Below are positions 1 to 13,055 of a stretch of DNA of 64,000 nt, piece by piece. Source of the DNA: Ailurus styani (taxonomy: Eukaryota; Chordata; Mammalia; Carnivora; Ailuridae); the NCBI GenBank assembly GCA_002007465.1, contig LNAC01000857.1:54191-118190 (forward strand), given 5' to 3'. The position numbers were made by a program, and so were the translations under genes. Within the stretch, counting starts at the first letter, position 1, and the number at the start of each line of letters is the position of its first letter. The notes under the pieces are model-generated. The model was given only the letters and a program-made list of their open reading frames with translations. It did not search any database and had not been told where the DNA came from.

Positions 1-700
1 GGCGAGGATGCGGATAAAGGGGAACCCTCCTACACTGTTGGTGGGAATGCAAGCTGGTGAAGCCACTCTGGAAAACAGTATGGAGGTTCCTCAATAAGTT
101 GAAAATAGAGCTACCCTATGACCCAGCGATCGCACTACTGGGTATTTACCCTAAAGATACAAATGTAGTGATCCCTAGGGGCACATGCACCCAAATGTTT
201 ATAGCAGCAATGTCTACAATTGCCAAACTATGGAAAGAATCTAGATGACCATCAACAGATGAATGGATAAAGAAGATGTGGTATATATATACAATGGAAT
301 ACTATGCAGCTATCAAAAGAAAGAAATCTTGCCATTTGTTATGACGTGGATTGAACTAGATGGTTTTATGATGAGTGAAATAAGTCAATCAGAGAAAGGC
401 AATTATCATATGATCTCTCGGATATGAGGAACTTGAGGGTCAGGGCGGTGGGTCATGGGGGGGTAGGGAGGGAAAAAATAATGAAACAAGATGGAATGGG
501 GAAGGAGACCAAGCATAAGAGACTCCTAATCTCACAAAACAAACTGAGGGTTACTGGGGGATGGGAGGGTAGGGATAGTTTGGATCGGTTATGAACATAG
601 GGGAGGGTTTGTGCTTTGTTGAATGCTGTGAAAGATGTAAGCCTGATGATTCACAGACCTGTACCCCTAGGGCAAATAATAATAATATAAAAGAAGGAAA
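1..700 (+). mobile_element. L1 LINE 3' end (ORF2 C-terminus and 3' UTR)
   Basis: The piece at 57-248 encodes the conserved C-terminal end of L1 ORF2 ([19 protein letters not shown]). It is followed by a carnivoran L1 3' UTR with GGGAGGG-rich stretches and the segment ending in GTGAAAGATGTAAGCCTGATGATTCACAG. An AATAATAATA tail lies near 680-700. The element is open on the left, so its 5' extent is unknown. It is 3'-complete and of the same subfamily as the minus-strand L1s at 48970-57590. Confidence 0.85.
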
Positions 701-701
701 A

Positions 702-2107
702 TAACTCAATATCATAAAAGCCATCTATGAAAAAGCCACAGCAAATATCATTAAAATGGGGAATACTGAGAGATTTTCCCTCAAGATCAGAAACAGGATA
801 GGGATGCCCACTCTCAAAATATTGTTCAACATAATACTAGAAGTTGTAGCCTCAACAATCAGACAACAAAAATAAATAAGAGATAATCAAATTGGCAAAT
901 AAGAAGTCAACCTGTCTCTCTTCAACATATACTTCACAGATACTAAAGTATCATAGATGTGATGCTTCATGTGGAAAACTTAAGTGTATACCCTTAAATT
1001 TCTAGAACTCATACAACAATTCAGCCACATGGCAGTATACAAAATCAATGCACAGAAGTCTTGTGGATTTCTATACAATAACAATTTGACATAAGAAAGA
1101 GAAATTAAGGAATGGATCCTGCTTACAACTGTACCAAAACCCATAAGATACCTAGGAATAAATCTAACCAAGGAGAAAAAGATCTGTCCTCTAGAAACTA
1201 CAAAACACTTATGAAATTGAGGCAGATTGAAAGAGATGGAAAAACATTCTATGTTTATGGATTGGAATAACAAACTTTGTGAAAATGCCTATGCTCCCTC
1301 GAGCAATCTACTCATTCAGCGCAATCCCTATCAAAATAATATCGACATTTTTCACAGATCTGGAACAAGAAATCCTAAAATTTGTATGGTATCAGAAAAG
1401 ACCCTGAATTGCCAATCGAATGTTGAAAAAGAAACCCAAAGCTGGGGGCATCACAATGCCTGACTTGAAGCTGAATTACAAATCTCTGATCTTCAAGACA
1501 GCACTGTACTGGCACAAAAACAAACACATAGATCAATGGAACAGAATAAAGAGACCAGAAATGGACCCTGAACTCTATGTTCACCTAATCTTTGACAAAG
1601 CAGGAAAGAATATCCAATGGAAAAAAGATGATCTTTTCAATACATGTTGCTGGGAACATTGAACAGGTTCATGTAGAAGAATGAAATTGGGCCATTCTCT
1701 TACACCATACAGAAACATAAACTCAAAATGGATGAAAGGCCTCAGTCTGAAAATGGAATCCATCAAAATCCTAGAGGAGAACACAGGCAGTATCTTTTTT
1801 GAACTGGTCCATAGCAACTTCTTGCAAGACATATCTCTAAAGGCAAGGGAAACAAAAGCAGATATGAACTATTGGGACTTCTTCAATATAAAAATCTTCT
1901 GCACAGCAAAGGATACAGTTACAAAACAAAAAGGCAACTTCTCAGGGTGCCTGGGTGGCTCAGTGGGTTAAAGCCTCTTCCTTTGGCTCAGATCATGATC
2001 TCAGGGTCCTGGGATCAAGCCCCGCATCAGGCTCCCTGTTCAGTGGGGAGCCTGCTTCCTCCTCACTCTCTTCCTGCCTCTCTGCCTACTTGTGATATCT
2101 CTCTCTC

Positions 2108-2149
<42 letters not shown>

Positions 2150-3120
2150 AAATAAATAAATAAAATCTTAAAAAAAAACTTCTCAAACTTATCATCCCAA
2201 AAAACAAATAATCCAGTCAGGAAATGGGAAGAAGACATGAACAGACACTTCTTCAAGGAAGACATACCAATGGCTAACAGACACGTCAAAAAATGCTCCA
2301 CATCTCTAGCCATCAGGAAAATACAAATCTAAACCTCATCGAGATACCACCTTACACCAGTTAGAATGGCAAAAATTGACAAGGCAAGAAACAAATGTTG
2401 GAAAGGCTTTGGAGAAAGAAAAACCCTTTTACAATGTTGGTGGGAATGCAGGTTGGTGCAACCCCTTTGGAAAACAGTATGGAGGTTCCTCAAAAATTAA
2501 AAATAGAGCCATCCTATGACCCAGCAATTGCACTACTGGGTATTTACCCCCAAAGATACAGATGTAATGAAAAGAAGGGCCATATGCACCTCAATGTTCA
2601 TAGCAACAATGTCCACAATAGCCAAACTGTGGAAAGAGCTGAGATGCCCTTCAAAAAATGAATGGATAAAGAAGATGTGGTCAATATATACAATGGAATA
2701 TTTCTTGCCATCAGAAAAGATGAATACCCAAATTTTCAACATGGATGGGGCTGGAGGAGATTATGCTGAGTGAAACAAATCAAGCAGAGAAAGTCAATTA
2801 TGATATGGTTTCACTTACTTGTGGAACATAAGGAATAGCATGGAGGACATTAGGAGAAGGAAGGGAAAAATGGAGGGGAATCAGAGGGGGAGATGAACAA
2901 TGAGAGACTGTTGATGCCAAGAAACAAACTGAGGGTTTTAGAGGGGAGGGAGGTGGGTGGATGGGTAGGCCCAGTGATGGGTATCAAGGAGGGCACATAC
3001 TGTATGGAGCACGGGGTTTTATATGTAAAGAATGAATCTTGGAACACTATATCAAAAAGTAATGACGTACTGTATGGTGACTTACATAATATTTTAAAAA
3101 GTGCTCTAAGAACTCAAAAA
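702..3120 (+). mobile_element. Older L1 LINE, ORF2 reverse-transcriptase region to 3' UTR, split by a SINE
   Basis: The fragment starts inside ORF2 just before the reverse-transcriptase active-site region and runs through the C-terminal domain. It resumes after the SINE at 1945-2176 and ends in an older type of 3' UTR containing the segment for GGGCACATACTGTATGGAGCA. Every frame is broken by stops and shifts; for example, the pieces at 1420-1662 and 1681-1971 are consecutive ORF2 segments in different frames. It is a dead fossil and its tail fades out near 3120. Confidence 0.85.
1945..2176 (+). mobile_element. CAN-SINE (SINEC), plus orientation
   Basis: The tRNA-derived head GGGTGCCTGGGTGGCTCAG, a pyrimidine-rich body with an expanded (CT)n run at about 2098-2145, and an AATAAATAAATAAAATCTT-A(n) tail are all present. 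The 9-bp target-site duplication AACTTCTCA lies at 1936-1944 and 2177-2185. The SINE interrupts an older L1 ORF2. Confidence 0.92.
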
Positions 3121-3189
3121 AAAAGAATAAGTGAATGTAAGAAATTTCTTTTAAAATTATCCAATTAGAGAGAAAAAAAATGTGGAAAA

Positions 3190-4405
3190 ATGAAGGAAGC
3201 ACACTGTACTTATAGGACACCATCTATTGCGTAGATATTCTCATAATGGGAATCCCAGAAGAGAGAGAAAAAGGGTGCCAAAAATAATACTTTACCTGGC
3301 AAGATCGTCCTTCAGAATTGAAAGAGTGATAAAAGTATTCCGAAATGAATAAAAGCCAAAGGAGTTGATCACCACTGACCTGCCTTACAAGAATTGTGAG
3401 TTTATTTTTCAAGCTCAAAGAAAAGGCACTAACTAGTAGCATGAAATCATATGAATGTGTAAAAGTCACTGATAAAAGTAAACATACAGTCAAATGCAGA
3501 ATACACTAATATTATAATAATTATGTGTGAGTCACTTATAACTATAGTATAAAGGTTAAAATTGAAACAAATAAAAAATAAATATGGCTACAATGATTTG
3601 TTATTAGAATACATAATTCAAAAAGATACAAGCTGTGGCACCCAAAACATAAAATGTGGTAGGGAAAGTAAAAGTACTAAACTTTTGCATGTGAACAAAC
3701 TTAAATTGTAATCAGCTTCAAACAGATTATTATAATTATAAGGTGTTTTATATAAGACTTATGGTAACTACAAAGCAAAATTCTACAATAAAAACACATA
3801 AGATATGGAGAAAGGAAGCAAAGTACACTGCAATAGAAAACCATTGAATCACAATGGAAGACAGAAAGAGATGAAAAGAAGGAAGTATCTACGATGAACC
3901 CAGAAAACAGTTTAACAATGGCAATTGTAAGTTTCATTTTGGAAATGGAAATGGACTAAATTCTCTAATCAAAAGACACTGAGAGGCTGAATGGGTAAAA
4001 AATTTAGACCCAACTATATGCTGCCCACAAGATATACATCAGCATTAAGGACGCACATAAGCTAAAAGTAAAAGGATGCCAAAATATATACCGTACAAAT
4101 GGAAACCAAAAGTGAACAGAGGTACCTATACATAAAAAAAAAGACTCTAAAAAAAAAAAGACTCTAAGTCAAGAGCTGTAATAAAAAATTAATAATGTCA
4201 TTATATAATGATAGAGGTGTCATTCAGTACAGGAATAACAATACTAAATCTATATGCATGCAATATCAGAGCACCTAAATGTATAAAGCATATGCTAAGA
4301 GATCTTAAGGGAGAAATACAAAGTTACAATAATAGTAGGGTACTTCAACCATATTTCCACAATGGGTCAATCATTCAGAGACAAAATCAATAAGGAAACA
4401 TTGGA
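3190..4405 (+). mobile_element. Ancient L1 fragment (ORF1 3' part, inter-ORF region, start of ORF2 endonuclease)
   Basis: Around 3238-3380 there is decayed ORF1 C-terminal sequence (GIPEERE-like, then a segment about spared proteins forced by the L1 ORF1-to-ORF2 spacer). At 3950-4060 the typical ORF2 start region about changed-frame 'ATGGACTAAATTCTC' appears, and 4208-4393 carries relics of the endonuclease domain. All reading frames are destroyed. The element stops at about 4405, where the 5' UTR of another L1 begins. Confidence 0.7.
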
Positions 4406-5183
4406 CATGGGAGGACTAAGATGGCAGCATTGTAGGAGGATTCTAAGCCTGCCTCATCCCTGGAAGACAGCTAGATAATTATCAAATCACTCTGAATAAG
4501 CAGGAAATTGACCTGAGAATTGACAGAACAAACTGCACCCTTAGAGGGAGAGAAGAGGCCACATCTAGGAAGGTAGGAAGTGCAGAGACATGTTCTGGGA
4601 AGAAATATCATGGGTGATGTGGAGGGGAGGGAACCCTGGTCATGGAGAAAAGCAAGAGAGAGAGGACTGAACAGGGACCACAAAAGCAGAACACTTACCC
4701 AAAACCATTGACTGGAAAAAAAGAGGAGCTGATTTTTGTTCAGTTTTTACAACCACCAGGGCTCAAAGACTGGAATTTTAGTGGTCTGCAGCATGGCTGG
4801 GATAGAGCTCTGATGGTGTTGCCTTACTCATTGAAAGAAGATAAGGAGGTAACCAGGGGGCATACTGCATGATCTGAAGATCACCTAAGACACACTGGGA
4901 AAGACTGTTCCCTCTTTTGGAATGCTTCTGTGAGAGTTTGCATTGCCTTTGCAGAGACTACAGAGCTAGCAGGTGCCATTTCACATACCAACCCCTCAGC
5001 ATAGGGGCAGAGACATCTGCTGAGGGCAGCTAACACAGACACTGGATGTTTAGCCAGCTTTGCTCCAAATCCTATGACCCTGTGCTCTGGGAGGACTTCC
5101 TATCTTCTGTATCCGGTCTTCATCAGTCCCAGCACAGTGAGATCCTCCGCCAGAAGACCAGTGCATGTCCTCACCAGTTGGGA

Positions 5184-5186
5184 TAT

Positions 5187-5243
<57 letters not shown>

Positions 5244-5311
5244 GATATAGATGATAGACATAGAGATAGAGATAGATAGAGATATATAGAGTTATAGATA
5301 TAGAGATATAT
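5184..5311. repeat. (GATA)n microsatellite with imperfect flanks
   Basis: About fifteen uninterrupted TAGA/GATA units run from 5184 to about 5242, followed by degenerate GATAGA/GATATA units to 5311. The repeat lies in the 5' UTR part of a fossil L1. The tyrosine/isoleucine/serine-rich open frame across it on the minus strand is a by-product of the repeat. Confidence 0.95.
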
Positions 5312-5331
5312 TCTTTCATTCACTCATTCAA

Positions 5332-5342
5332 TTTTAAAAGAT

Positions 5343-5373
<31 letters not shown>

Positions 5374-5564
5374 TTTTGAGAGAGAGATAGACGGTGAATG
5401 AGTGAGTGGGGGAAGGGCAGAAGGAGAAAGAGTGGAAGAGAATCTCAAGTAGACACACTGCCGAGTGCAGAGCCCAATGTGGGGCTCCATCTTGCAACCA
5501 TGAGATCATCACCCGAGCTTAAACCGAGTTGGACGCTTAACTGACTGAACCACCCAGGTTTCCC
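5332..5564 (-). mobile_element. CAN-SINE (older SINEC), minus orientation
   Basis: The reverse-complement tail (TTTTAAAAG, then (ATTT)n at 5341-5375), a GAGAGA-rich body, and the reverse-complement tRNA-related head ending at CCACCCAGGTTTCCC are visible. Divergence from the young copies is higher. I cannot define a convincing target-site duplication. Confidence 0.85.
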
Positions 5565-7521
5565 TAAAGTTTGGAGTTTTAAATGTTAGTTGGCTTGTCT
5601 GGAATAGAGCCCAAAGTGCAATGCACTTCTAGGCAGGCAGGTAACCCAGAGACAGACAGTGTGAAAACTGTGATTTGAAAAACACTTAGTAGGGATGAAG
5701 GTAAAATATTCACTCTTCTGGAAGGGCTTCCCTGGAAGCAGCAAGCAGCCTCCCTCCTACAGGGCAAAAGAAGCTGGCTGGTGCCATTTCCTTTCTTCAC
5801 CTGTCAACATAAACCAACTTCAGTAAACAGCACAGTGTCAAAATTGGCTGCTTAACCTGCTTACACCAAGTCCCACACCCCTGTCTTCTGTTGATACCAC
5901 TTTTCTTGGGCAAGTGTGCCTAAGACAAGCACAGCAGGTCCCTTCCTCAGAAAACCAGCACAAAACCATGGACACATCATCACTACTTACCATGGAGTGA
6001 TACAAATCTTCAGCTGTAGTGGAAATAGCATCAGATCCCATTTAAGAAGCAGACCGGAGCACACCTTGTTAACACTCACCACACTCTGGTCAAGGTCAAA
6101 ACACTACCTAATGCAGGCAAGGAGAGCCTCTGTTGATGACTGACCAGGAGATATAACAGTCAAAATACAGCTACAGAGTACACGTAGCACACACCGGAGA
6201 CATTTCCTGAATCACCAGACCCTGTAGCTTATATGACCTCCTCTTCATAAGGCCATTACTCTCAGGAACAAGAAACATAGCAAGCTTTCATAATATACAG
6301 AAGAAAACAAAGATCTAGACAAAATGCCAAGATGGAGGAATTTATCCCAAAAGAAAATAAAAGAAAAGGTCATCATCAGAGATATAGTCAAAAGAGATAT
6401 AAGTCATATGCCTGATGTAGAATTAAAAAAACAGTCATAAGGATACTCACTGGGCTTGAGAAAAGCATGGAAGGAATCAGGGAAACCCCTAAAGCAGAGA
6501 TAATAGAACTAAAAATAATCAGGCAGAAATGAAAAATTCAATATATGCAATTCAATACTGACTGATGTAAAGACCATAAGGTTGGAAGAAACAGAGGTAC
6601 AAATAAGTGATATGGAAGATAAAATTATGGAAAATAATGAAACTGATCAAATTAGAGGAAGAAGAATGATAGATCAAGAGAGTAGACTTAGGGAACTCAC
6701 TGACTACATTAAATGTAATAAATGTAATGTATCTTAGGAGTCCTGAAAGAAGAACCAGGGGTAGGGGGGAGGATTATTTGAAGAAATTAGAGCTGAAAAC
6801 ATCTCCAATCTGGGGAAGGAAACAGACATCCAGATCCAGGAGAACAGAGAACTCCTATCAAAATAAACAAAAGCAAGAAAACACCAAGACATATATTGAT
6901 AGTTAAATTTGAGAAAAAAAATATATAGGGATGAAGAAAAAAATCCTAAAGCAGCAAGACAAAGGAAGTACCTAAATTATATGGGAACACCCATGAGGTT
7001 AGCAGCAGATTTCTCCACAGAAACTTGGCAAGCCAGAAGATAGTGTCGTGATATATTCAACATGCTAAATGGGAAAAATCTGCAGCCAATAATGCTTTAT
7101 CCAGCAAGGCCATCATTCAGAATAGGAGATATAAAGAATTTCCCAGATAAACAAAAAGTAAAGGAGTTTGTGACCAATAAAGAAGCCCTGCAAGAAATAT
7201 TAAGGGGATTCTGTGTGGGAATGAAAGGCCAAAAATAACAAAACTAGAAAGGGACAGAGAAAATCTCCAGAATCCAACAAAACAAGGAATGAAATGGCAA
7301 TAAATATATACCTATTAATAAATCATTAGTCTGATTCTAAATGGACTTAATTCTCCAATCAAAGGACATGGGGGTCAGAATGGAAAAAAAGAAAAGATCC
7401 AACTATATGTTGCCTACGAGAAACTCATTTTAGACCTAAACACAACTGACAATTGAACGTGGGGGGATGGAAAACCATGAAAAGGACATCAAGAGAAAGC
7501 CAGAGTATAAATACTTTATTA

Positions 7522-7730
7522 GGGCGCCTGGGTGGCTCAGTGGGTTAAATCCACTGTCTTCGGCTCAGGTCATGATCCCAGGGTCCTGGGATCGAGGCCC
7601 ACATCGGGCTCTCTGCTCAGCAGGAAGCCTGCTTCCTCCTCTCTCCTCTCTCTCTGCCTGCCTCTCTGCCTACTTGTAATCTCTCTCTCTGTGTCAAATG
7701 AATAAATAAAATCTTAAAAAAAAAGAAATT
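7522..7730 (+). mobile_element. CAN-SINE (SINEC), plus orientation
   Basis: Young-type head GGGCGCCTGGGTGGCTCAG, (CT)-rich body, AATGAATAAATAAAATCTT tail. The 8-bp duplication CTTTATTA lies at 7514-7521 and 7731-7738. It sits in the ORF2 endonuclease region of the 4408-12170 L1, which continues directly on both sides. Confidence 0.92.
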
Positions 7731-8290
7731 CTTTATTAGACAAACCAGATGTTAAGCCAAAGACTGTAACAAGAGATGGGCACTAAATCATAATAAAGGA
7801 GACTCTCCAACAAGATCTGACGATTGTAAATATTGGTGCAATTGTAACTATTAGGTGCTCCCCAACTTTGGAGCGCCTGAATGTTTAAAACAATGAATAA
7901 CCCACATAAAGGGACACACTGAAAACAATGCAATAATATGAGGGGACATCAACAGGGCAGTTACAGCAATGGACAGATCATCTAAGCAAAAAATCAACAA
8001 TGAAACGATGGCTTTGAGTGACACACTGGATCACATAGACTTAACAGATATATTCAAAATATTTCATCCAAAAGCAGCAGAATGCACACTATTTTAGATT
8101 GCACATGGAACATTCTCCCGAATAGATCACACACTATGTCACAAATCACCTCTCAGCAAGTACAAAAAGATCATGATCATACCATGCGTACTTTCAGACC
8201 ACAACACTGTGAAACTTGAAGTCAGCTACAACCTTCCAAGAAATTAGGAAGGACCACAAATACATGAAGGTTAAAGAAAATTCTACTGAA

Positions 8291-8537
8291 GAATGAGGGG
8301 TCAAGCAGGGAATTTAAGAATAAATTAAAAGAAAAATACATGTTTACATAAATGAAAATGAACACACTATGTTCCAGAGCCATTGGGATACAGGAAAAGC
8401 AATCATAAGAAGGATGAGGGGTCAAGCAGGGAATTTAAGAAGAAATTAAAAGAAAAATACATATTTACATAAATGAAAATGGACACACTATGTTCCAGAG
8501 CCATTGGGATGCAGGAAAAGCAATCATAAGAAGGATT
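8291..8537. repeat. 121-bp tandem duplication inside L1 ORF2
   Basis: The block beginning ATGAGGGGTCAAGCAGGG at 8293 is repeated beginning at 8414, a period of 121 bases, with only a few differences between copies (for example ATACAGG versus ATGCAGG, AAATGAAC versus AAATGGAC). The copies abut. The sequence is L1 ORF2 DNA just after the endonuclease region. Confidence 0.9.
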
Positions 8538-8982
8538 AGAGCAGAAATAAATGACATAGAAATGAAAAAAATAGAACAGATCAATAAACTAGGAGCTTGT
8601 TCCTTAAGGAAAATAATAAAATTGATAAACCCCTACTCAGTCTTATCAAAATGAAAAGAGAAAGGACCTAAATAAATAAATTCACATATGAGAGAAGAGA
8701 AATAACAACCAACACCTCAGAAATACAAAAAATTATATGAGGATATCATGAAAAATTATATGATATCAAACTGGAAAACCTGAAAGAAATGGAAAAATTC
8801 CTATAAACATATAAACTACCAAAACTGAAACAGGGAGAAATAAAAATGTGAACAGAATAATAACCAGCAAAGAAATTGCATGATTAATAAAAACTTTTCC
8901 AAAAATCAAAACTTCAGGGCTAGATGGCTTCACAAGTGAATTCTACCAAACAATTAAAGAAGAGTTAATACCTATCTTCTCT

Positions 8983-9559
8983 TTTTTATTCGGTGATCCA
9001 AGATTCATTGTTTATGCACCACCCCCAGTGCTCCATGCAATACATGCCCTCCTTAATACCCACCACCAGGCTCACCCATCCCCCTTACCCCCTCCCCTCC
9101 ATAATCTTCAGTTTGTTTATCAGAGTCCACAATCTCTCATGGTTTGGCTCCCCCTCCGATTCACCCCAATTCACTTTTCCTTTCCTTATCCTAAAGTCCT
9201 CCATTTTATTCCTTATGTTCCACAAGTAAGTGAAAACATATGATAATTGACTTTCTCTGCTTGACTTATTTCACTCAGCATAATCTCTTCCAGACCCGTC
9301 CATGTTGATACAAAAGTCGAGTATTCATCCTTTCTGATGGCTGCGTAATATTCCATTGTATATATGGAACACATCTTCTTTATCCATTCGTCTGTTGAAG
9401 GGCATTTGGGCTCTTTCCACAGTTTGGCGATTGTGGCCATTGCTGCTAGGAATATTGGGATACATATGGCCCTTCTTTTCACTACATGTGTTTTTGGGGT
9501 AAATACCTAGTAGTGCAATTGCAGGGTCATAGAGTAGCTCTATTTTTAACAAACCATTT
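8983..9559 (-). mobile_element. L1 3' end inserted in inverted orientation
   Basis: Starts with a T-run (reverse poly(A)), then the reverse complement of a carnivoran L1 3' UTR (GGAGCACTGGGTG-type segment at about 9019-9045) and ORF2 C-terminal codons readable on the minus strand at 9213-9552 (ending in a [17 protein letters not shown] stretch). It interrupts ORF2 of the plus-strand L1, which resumes near 9789. It is 5'-truncated near the SINE at 9560. Confidence 0.87.
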
Positions 9560-9588
9560 CTTTTTTTAAAGATTTTATTTATTTATTT

Positions 9589-9626
<38 letters not shown>

Positions 9627-9774
9627 ACAAGTAGGCAGAGAGGCAAGCAGAGGGAGAAGAGGAAGCAGGATCCTTGCTGAGGAAAGAGCCCAATGCAAGA
9701 CTTGATCCCAGGATCCTGAGATCATGACCTGAGCTGAAGGCAGAGGCTTAACCCACTGAGCCACCCAGGCACCC
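9560..9774 (-). mobile_element. CAN-SINE (SINEC), minus orientation, with (GA)n
   Basis: Reverse tail TTTTTTTAAAGATTTTATTTATT, a (GA)n run at about 9590-9623, and the reverse head ending CCACCCAGGCACCC. The perfect 14-bp duplication TTAACAAACCATTT lies at 9546-9559 and 9775-9788. It is nested at the 5' edge of the inverted L1 fragment. Confidence 0.95.
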
Positions 9775-11363
9775 TTAACAAACCATTTTAAAAATAGAAT
9801 TGGAAGGACAACTTCAAAACTCCTTCTTTGAAGCCAACGTTACCATGATTCCAAAACAAGACAAAGACTTCACTGAAAACAAAGAAACAAACAAAAAAGC
9901 AAAAACAAAACCAACCAAAACAAAAACAAAAACGAAAACAAAAAATTACAGGCCAATATCCCTGATGAACATGGGTGCAAAAAATTCTCAAAAAAAAAAT
10001 AGTTCAAATGGAATCCAACAGTACATTAAGAGAATCATGCTCCACAATCAAGTGGGAATTATTCCTGGTCTACAAGGTGGTTCAATATTCAAAATCAATC
10101 AACATGATAGACCAAATTAATAAAAGGATACAGAAAAAGCATTTGAAAAAGTACAACATCCATTCATGACAAAGACCCTCAACAATGTAGGGATAGAGGG
10201 AACATTCCTCAACATAATAAAGGCCATATGCAAAAATACACAGCTAACATCATCCTAAATGGGGAAAAAGAGGTTTTCCTCTAGGGTCAGGAATAAGACA
10301 GGGATGTTCACTCTGAACACTGTTGTTTAACATAGTACTGGAAGTCCAAGAAGCAGCAATCAGACAACAAAAATAAATAAAAGACATCCAAATTAACAAG
10401 GAAGAAGGCAAACTTTCACTATTTGCAGAAGACACAATTCTTTATGTAGAAACCCAAGAGACTCCACCAAAAAATTGTTAGAACTGATACATGAATTCAG
10501 TAAATAGATATAATACAAAATTAATGTACAGAAATCTGTTGCAATTCTGTACATCAATAATGAAGCAGCAGAAAGAGAAATCAAAGAATCTATCCCATTT
10601 AAAATTGCACCAAAAAGCATAAGATAACCAGGAATAAGCTTAACCAAAAATGTAAAAGATATATACTCTAAAAACAATAAAACAGTGATGACAGGAATGG
10701 AAGATGATAAAAAGAATGGAAAAACATTCCATGTTCATGGATTGGAAGATCAAATATTGTTAAAATGTCTCTACAACACAAAGAAATATACACATTAATG
10801 AAATCTGCATCTAAATACCAGCAGCATTTTTCATAGAAATAGAACAAATAATCCTAAAATTTGTATGGAACCACGAAAGACCCTGAATAGCCAAAGCCAC
10901 CTTGAATAAGAAAAGCAAAGCTGGAGGCATCACATTTGTGGAATTCAGGTTATATGACAAAGTTTTAGTGATCAAGGCAGTATGGTACTGGCACAAAAAC
11001 ACACACATCAATCAATGTGAACAGAATAGAAAACCCAGAAATGGACCCATAACTGTATGGTGAGTTAATCTTCAATGAAGCAGGAAAGAATATCCAATGA
11101 GAAAAAGTATCTTCAACAAATATTGTTGGGAAAACAGAACAGCAACATGAAAAAGAGAGAAACTGGACTGCTTTCTTACACCAAACACAAAAGGGAACTC
11201 AGAATGAACTGTGAGACCTGAAATCATAAAAATCCTACAGGAGAACAGAGGCAGTAACCTCTTTGATAATGCCATAGCAACTTATTAGATTCATCTCCTG
11301 AGGCAAGGGAAACAAAGGAAAAATGAACTATTGGGATTTCATCAAGATAAAAAGTTTCTACAT

Positions 11364-11589
11364 GGGGGCACCTGTGTGGCTCAGTGAGTAGTGAATTAAG
11401 CAGTTGACTCCTCTTGATTTAAGTTCAAGTCATGGTCTCATGGTCCTGGGATCAAGCCCCACAACAGGCTCCATGCTCAGCAGGGAGTCTGCTTGAGGAT
11501 TCTCTCCCGCTCCTTCTGCCCCTGCTCAGCTCAATCGCTCTTTCTCAAAATAAATATTTAAAATTTTCTTTTTCAAAAAAAAAAAAAAA
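11364..11589 (+). mobile_element. CAN-SINE (older SINEC), plus orientation
   Basis: Head GGGGGCACCTGTGTGGCTCAG, body with CTGCTTGAGGATTCTCTCCC and an A-rich tail of about 17 As. Imperfect flanks AAGTTTCTACA and AAGCTTGCACA look like a decayed target-site duplication. It splits ORF2 of the 4408-12170 L1. Confidence 0.85.
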
Positions 11590-12174
11590 GCTTGCACACA
11601 GCAGAGACATTCAACAAAACTAAAAGGCAACTTTTGGAATGTAAGAAGATATTTTCAAATGATATATCTGATATAGGTTAATATCCAAAGTATAAAGAAC
11701 TTATAAAATTCAACTACTGATAAACAAATAATCCAATTAATAATGGGAAGAAGAGACAAACATTTTTCCAAAGAAGACATATAGATGTCCAACATACACA
11801 TGAAAAAATGCTGAACATCACCTATCATCAGGGAAATGCAAATTGAAACTAAAATGAGATATGTCACACCAGTCAGAATGACTAAAATTAACAACAGAAG
11901 AAACAATAGCTGTTGTTGGGAAGAAAGGAGAACCCTCTTGCAATGTTGGTGATAATGCAAACTGTTCCATCCACTCTGGAGAACAGTATGGAGGTTCCTC
12001 ACAAAGTTAAAAATAGAACTACCCTTGGATGTTGAATAATTGATGGGGATGAAGAAGAAAACTTCTGAGTGCACTAGGTGATGTGTGGAATTGTCAAATC
12101 ACTATATTTTATACCTGAAACTAATATAATGTATATTAATTATACTGTAATAAAAAATTTAAAAAGCAAACGAA

Positions 12175-13055
12175 AAGGAGTATATAACCAGCAATCAGAA
12201 ATAGGGCTATGAGATTGTTTTATGAGTTGACTGAAGGGACGACATAGATTTTGAGAATTTTGCAGGAAGAAATCATTAAATGGAGAATAGCTTGGAGTGA
12301 AAATATATAATACAAAATAAGTCTTATCACGGATGGGTACATAGTAGTAGGGTAAATTCTATGGATAGCAATTGAAGCTAGAGGAAATTGGGGAAAACTA
12401 TATAGCAAAAAATATATATAATATCAATGGTGAGGATGGGAGTAGTGCTCCAATGTCTTGGGGAGAAACTATCTCACTATGCCATCTGCTTGATCTGAAG
12501 CTCCTTAGAAGATTCTCTACCTCATGGTGCCATCTTCTTCTGAGGGCTTTTCCAAGAACCACAGTTTAAAGTGTTCAGTTTAGGTGGACTTCCATTTAGA
12601 TTAGCTTTTTTACTTTTTTTAAGTTAAGAAACATGAATTCACGGTTGAATTCTTTGAGGTTTGGTACTAATGTCAGTGGTAGGTGGCACTTGTGAGTGCA
12701 CTTTCAATCTGGTGATGTAATTTCCTGAGAATTACGCCTTGAAGAAAAGCAGATTCAGTTTGTTGATAAATGTGGGTATAATTAATGAGTCCCTCGAAGT
12801 ATTTTAAAATTAATTAATTGGCTAGGTCATAATCTTCAAGAGTCCAGGAAAAAATATATAGAATTCTCAGTCATCATATCATATGGGATGGTTAGTATCG
12901 CACAATAGAAGAGGACTTGAAGACAACAAATGCTAATGGTAAATTCTGGGCAATGAGAGATTGAGGTATTATTTTTGTTTTGGTTTAGCAAATTTTAGTT
13001 TTAATACTTTTCTCCATTGTTTAAGATTACTTTGTATAAAAAGGACAGCATAATG
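12175..13055. other. Stretch between two L1 elements with no recognised feature
   Basis: AT-rich, apparently single-copy DNA. No long open frame, RNA gene or repeat I can name. Short open frames at 12220-12569 have no recognisable domain. Confidence 0.5.

Larger units (their letters stand above)
4408..12170 (+). mobile_element. Near full-length L1 fossil carrying several nested insertions
   Basis: The order is 5' UTR (from ACTAAGATGGCAGCATTG at 4415 to about 6310), decayed ORF1 (about 6330-6900), spacer, ORF2 endonuclease (about 7330-8250), reverse-transcriptase region (about 8880-10450), C-terminal domain (to about 12010) and a 3' UTR ending in an A-rich tail near 12170. No frame is long; stops and indels occur throughout. 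Nested inside are a GATA microsatellite, SINEs at 5332, 7522, 9560 and 11364, and an inverted L1 3' end at 8983-9559. The nesting shows this copy is older than all of them. Confidence 0.8.

Noticed and set aside
5184..5311. Possible CRISPR-like regular array
   Set aside because: Simple tetranucleotide repeat without spacers, in a mammalian genome.
5050..5319. Tyr/Ile/Ser-rich 89-residue open frame
   Set aside because: Translation of the (GATA)n microsatellite.
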